Shown here: positions 60,190-64,000 of the stretch, in pieces
How positions within the stretch are numbered: the stretch's first letter is position 1
Layout: every line of letters starts with the position of its first letter
Assembly (NCBI GenBank): GCA_018340805.1
Contig: JACMZG010000008.1
Span: forward strand, 53,397,904 to 53,461,903
Direction of reading: 5' to 3'
Length of the DNA: 64,000 bases
Source of the DNA: Microvelia longipes
Taxonomy: Eukaryota > Arthropoda > Insecta > Hemiptera > Veliidae
The notes under the pieces: generated by a model
Database searches by the model: none
What the model was told of the DNA's origin: nothing
Seen by the model: only the letters and a program-made list of their open reading frames with translations
Position numbers and translations under genes: made by a program

Positions 60190-60480
60190 TTAGTCAAAAA
60201 ATCGGAAGAGCTGAAATTCGGTTCAAGCAGTATAATAAGTACACCAAGTTTTCGTTTTAATAGGACAAGTTATTACGAGTATAAACTCATGGAAAAGGAG
60301 CATCGAACCCGATGCGCTAGTTTATTTCCTATCTGAGGACGTAGTCGAAGACGTTGTAGCATATAAATTTTAACATTTTTATAACCTAAAGACGAACGAA
60401 GCGGTCCGAAGAGGCAGGGTGAGGGTAAGATCCAATGTAGTGAAGAAAATTTCCTAAATACCCTGTACCTGACTTTTTTA
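60190..60480 (+). repeat. 5S-module family copy, 5'-truncated
   Basis: It begins near AAATCGGAAGAGCTGAAATT and GTACACCAAGTTTTCGTTTT. The module region is damaged (GGAGCATCGAACCCGATGC). Then come GAGGACGTAGTCGAAGACGT, AAGACGAACGAAGCGG and the AATACCCTGTACCTGA end. Confidence 0.7.
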
Positions 60481-62420
60481 AATGAACATTTATATAAAAA
60501 TGCTAAAAATACTTGAAATTTTAATTTAATACCAAAATTGCAAATCTGATAATTAAATATTCGTTCAACAAACCTTAAATTTCGAAACCATAAGATAAAC
60601 GTTAAACGAAAATTACTTTATGTTATATAGATCCGAACACTATTGAAGTTCCAAAACAACTGAAGCTTAAAAAATATTTTTAAAGAAAATTCACAAAGAA
60701 AGCCTGGTTCGGTTTTACCGACAAAACTGGTATTCACTCATCTCAGCATAGACCGGAGACTCTGAGTCAGGTAGAAAATATTAAAAAAAGTTTCTTAGGG
60801 GAAAAATAAAGGCTAATCTCATGACGAGGGATTAGTTTAGTATTACGATCCCTTCTAAGGCATTCCATCACTATTTTTAGAAGAATAAATGCAAATAAGC
60901 CTTTCTCTGACCTATTATAGACAGATTGTTTAAGTTTAAAATCAACTAATAAAGAATTTATAAAATACTTTTTCCATCTCTTACTATTTAAATCGAAATA
61001 AATCGGATACGGAGTACTACGGCATTTCGGACTACCTTAGCTCGTCCTCAGGATGTCATGATTATCCAGTGTAAGCTGAAAGCAATATTACATCAGTCTC
61101 CCTACCCTCGGCCCCAGATTGACATTACTTTGGTCTAGTTAAAAAAATATTAATTTCCAAAATAACCTCAGCAAGGTTTGCCTTAGGAACCAAGTTAGTG
61201 TCCTTACCGGTCACTGTCGGTTGAATAAACATCTTAATACTAGTCTTATAATAGTCTTTCACCACCTTGCAGAGTGTGAGGCCTATACTTCATTTCGTAC
61301 CCGCATATTTAGCGTTGGCCTCTTATCCGGCTATTAAAATTAACTAAAAAGACTTCTAGACTTCGTCTTTTTAGTTAACTTAACCCCCAATACATCAACC
61401 TTAGGATTTACATCAACCCTTCTTACCGGGGCAGACAGAAGGACTCAACTTTGAGGTCTTGAATAAAATAACGATCCAAAGTATTGGACTCGCTGCGCTC
61501 AACCTCACAATGTCATGGTTACCAAAAGTTTAAAGTGATAATACGTCAGTCTTTTAAGATTATTTAAAGCTTATAAAATTAATACAGCAGGTAGGCATTG
61601 AATAAAATAATAGGGAATAATGCTTTAATATTATGTCTACGCATTTACATGCATAGCATATCCCGCATACCCTACGGTATGCTAGGAAGCAGTACCGTGC
61701 TTGAAAAGCTCTCTTCGGTAAGTCAGCCAGTTTAAAAATGTTTATTTCTGTAAGCTAGAGAGTCAACTGTTTGCTCTTCAAACAAAACAATATAAAACGT
61801 AAGACGCACTTCATTACCGCGATTATAAAATCAAATAGAAGTAAAAAATAATAAAACGTGTTTTGGATAAAAGAAAATACATTTTTTTCAGTTTCTTCTG
61901 TTATTTATAAACAATCAGAGCACACAATTCTTACACAGAATTTTCAGTACCGATCCAAAATGAATAGAAAATTAACCTCTTGGCAATGTAATTTGTTTTC
62001 TAAATATTTTGTACCTAAAGTGCAGCGTTCGAAATACTATATAAATTTGTACCATTTAATACGACCGAGTTCTGTAAAACAGGAAAAGTTGTTACAATGT
62101 GACACCTAGGAATTCCTGGTAAAAAGAGCGAGCCTAAACTGGGAACTGAGAAAAATATCGGATCATATTGTAGTGATAACTGCAAAAAAGACTCAAAATG
62201 GTTTCAAAAATTGGTTAAGAAAGATTTATAAATATGTTTTGTAAAACTACTTGAGCAACAGAACAAACAGATGATAAATATTTTGTCCTCATTCTTAAAG
62301 TGTATTTTATTTTTTTTTAAAAACTTCTTGTGTAAGAAGTACAATTTTACTGCTAAATTCTTCCTAAACAATCAGTTCGGGAATCGATGTTATTTTTCCT
62401 TATTCACACTGTAGGTATAT
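60481..62420. other. No recognised genes; scraps of the 5S-module family
   Basis: Scraps occur at about 61005-61060 (ATCGGATACGGAGTAC, then AGCTCGTCCTCAGG) and 61485-61515 (GGACTCGCTGCGCTCAAC). A perfect 14-bp-arm palindrome (TTAACTAAAAAGAC and its inverse) lies at 61340-61378. Confidence 0.4.
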
Positions 62421-62424
62421 ACAT

Positions 62425-62431
62425 GAGTATG

Positions 62432-62469
<38 letters not shown>

Positions 62470-62470
62470 A
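62425..62470. repeat. (TA)n(CA)n microsatellite
   Basis: A TATATA run passes into ACACAC repeats. A second (AC)n tract is at about 62849-62871. Confidence 0.95.
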
Positions 62471-62914
62471 ACGAAAGTTAATCTTAGTTTAATATTAAAT
62501 ATTAAGTTAAGTTACCCACAAACCAATATTAGTTATATTAAATTATGATACTAGGTTAAGTATTAAGTCATACCTAAAAGATCTTACTAAATTTTTTTAA
62601 ATTTATCTTAATAAAGATTCCTTTTCTCTTTTGTTACAAGATTAGTTTTTAGTTTCAATGTATTTGATTATTCGTGTATTATTTATAATTGTTTTATGTA
62701 ACTCAGACTAGTTGTATTGATTATAAAACTCTCAATGCCGCCAAAGTTCAATTTACATTTCATTAAAATCTATCGGTTAAGTCTACGTTTTTAACGGTTC
62801 ATAATCGCATGTAGTACTTTTTGTGGAGCATGCCGTAGCAATCATTAAAAACACACACACACACACACACAGAAAAAGTATTATATAAAAGGACAGAAGT
62901 CTTTATTCATTAAT

Positions 62915-63370
62915 TAACCTAGAAAGAGTATTATGTTTGCACTAAAAACCCAAAACTGGTTTCATCCGTTTCAGATGTTTTAAAGATCCATGTCCATGTC
63001 TGTGTGTATAAGGGTGTTCGTAATCTTCGTAGCCTTAGTGGTTTCATGACAGAAAGTTAAAACTTAGTATTATATCAGTTTTTAGGCTTAGTTATGCTAT
63101 ACGAAAAATACTTTTTCATGACGTCTTAAATTGTCACTAATGACTCGACCAAAACTTCAAAACTTGATAAAGCGTAGAAAAAATATCAGAAAGATATTAA
63201 ATTTAGCACGCATGTAGAGCACATAACATCAACAAATGTGCTAGGTTTGATATCTCTTTATCAGGTTTAGTTCAATTTTTATCAAATGAAATGTAAACGT
63301 TTATAAAAACAAATATTTTTAAAGATAAAAAATAATCTAATTATATTGAAATTAGACACGCGGATTATAT
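62915..63370 (+). repeat. Partial 5S-module family copy
   Basis: TTTCATCCGTTTCAGATGTT, the GTGTGTATAAGGGTGTTCGT and CTTCGTAGCC block, TTTTTAGGCTTAGTTATGCT and ATGACGTCTTAAATTGTCAC are family blocks in order. The module end is absent, and the next element starts there. Confidence 0.7.
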
Positions 63371-63389
63371 TAGTCCAAGAGCCAGGCCT

Positions 63390-64000
63390 AAAAAATGAGA
63401 CTCATTCTGTACTACTTAACACCAATTTTCTGAAATATACCTTTAATTATGAAGGAAAAGCATAGTCTGCCTATCCAGAGTGGAACCTGTCATATGAATG
63501 CGCTCTCTCAAAATATTAAAAAATCACACCAAGTCCAGTTTTAGTTCCCTGTAGGTCGTGAGCAAAACACAAAGAGAACATTTTTTAAACCTGACAAAAT
63601 TTTTTATAGAACGATTGTTTTGTCATAACTAAAGTTATGACATTTGTTAAATGGCCAAAAAAAATTGCACAATTTTTTCAAAGAAATTCGCTACCTGCAT
63701 AAATTAACCATTTTTTAGTGTTTTGAAAGAGCCATAACATTGGTTGAATTCATCCGATTTTGATGATTAAACACTCATCATATAGAACATTTCAGCTTTA
63801 AAAAATGTTCTCTTCGTGTTTTGCACACGACCCACAGGGAACCAATTATTTCAAGAAAACTGAAATCTGTGCGATTTTATGAACATCCGCAATCATATGA
63901 AGGGCTCTCCGCTCTAAATAGGCAGACTATGTTTTTTCATAATTTCAGGTATATGTTCAGAAATATTTGATTTGATGTAGTAAAAAATGAATCACTTTTT
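63390..64000. mobile_element. Long-inverted-repeat element, running to the window edge
   Basis: The left arm, about 63390-63585, includes AGCATAGTCTGCCTAT, TTCCCTGTAGGTCGTGAGCA and AAAACAC.AAGAGAACATT. The right arm, about 63795-64000, is its inverse (TGTTCTC, ACACGACCCACAGGGAA, ATAGGCAGACTATG). About 200 bases separate the arms. There is no coding frame. The right end may lie beyond the window. Confidence 0.85.

Overview
This is eukaryotic, very AT-rich (about 70% or more by eye), intron-dominated DNA, most likely from an insect. The one confidently identified protein-coding gene is heparan sulfate N-deacetylase/N-sulfotransferase (NDST; 'sulfateless', sfl, in insects), on the minus strand. 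Its first six coding exons can be read exactly: 34931-34792, 12921-12733, 4590-4338, 3361-3137, 1633-1430 and 808-682. All junctions are GT/AG and all phases agree, giving one continuous 379-residue reading. It covers the signal-anchor membrane segment and the first part of the N-deacetylase domain. The rest of the gene lies beyond base 1. The translated segments match insect sulfateless, as I remember it, more closely than vertebrate NDSTs. The order within insects cannot be fixed from this; a hemipteran-like repeat-rich genome is only a guess.

Layout. From 1 to 4.6 kb are four short, closely spaced sfl exons; intron 4 is packed with repeat fragments. From 4.6 to 12.7 kb is intron 2 (8.1 kb), with two SINE-like repeats and a near-perfect hairpin close to the 3' splice site. 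From 12.9 to 34.8 kb is intron 1 (21.9 kb), a repeat nest. It holds a hAT-type element with target duplication, a MITE, several copies of a repeat family with a 5S-rRNA-like module, a foldback, a large array of GTCGAC-centred minisatellite, a broken LINE reverse transcriptase, and a 2.9 kb Harbinger-like element nested inside one of the 5S-module repeats. Exon 1 with its start codon is at 34.9 kb. From 35 to 64 kb I see no convincing protein-coding exon. This part is upstream DNA, or a 5'-UTR intron, of sfl, and holds more 5S-module repeats, foldbacks, hAT and mariner-type MITEs, (TA)n tracts and hammerhead-like motifs.

The most unusual material is repeat biology rather than a gene system. 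(1) A dispersed family of about 0.7-0.8 kb carries an internal segment resembling the 3' half of 5S rRNA. (2) A second dispersed family has different internal minisatellites at different loci, including a strand-switching GTCGAC array. (3) A nested insertion can be read as filled site versus empty site by comparing paralogous copies. (4) Three or four motifs on both strands resemble hammerhead ribozyme cores. No tRNA, intact rRNA gene, CRISPR array, operon or bacterial signal was seen.
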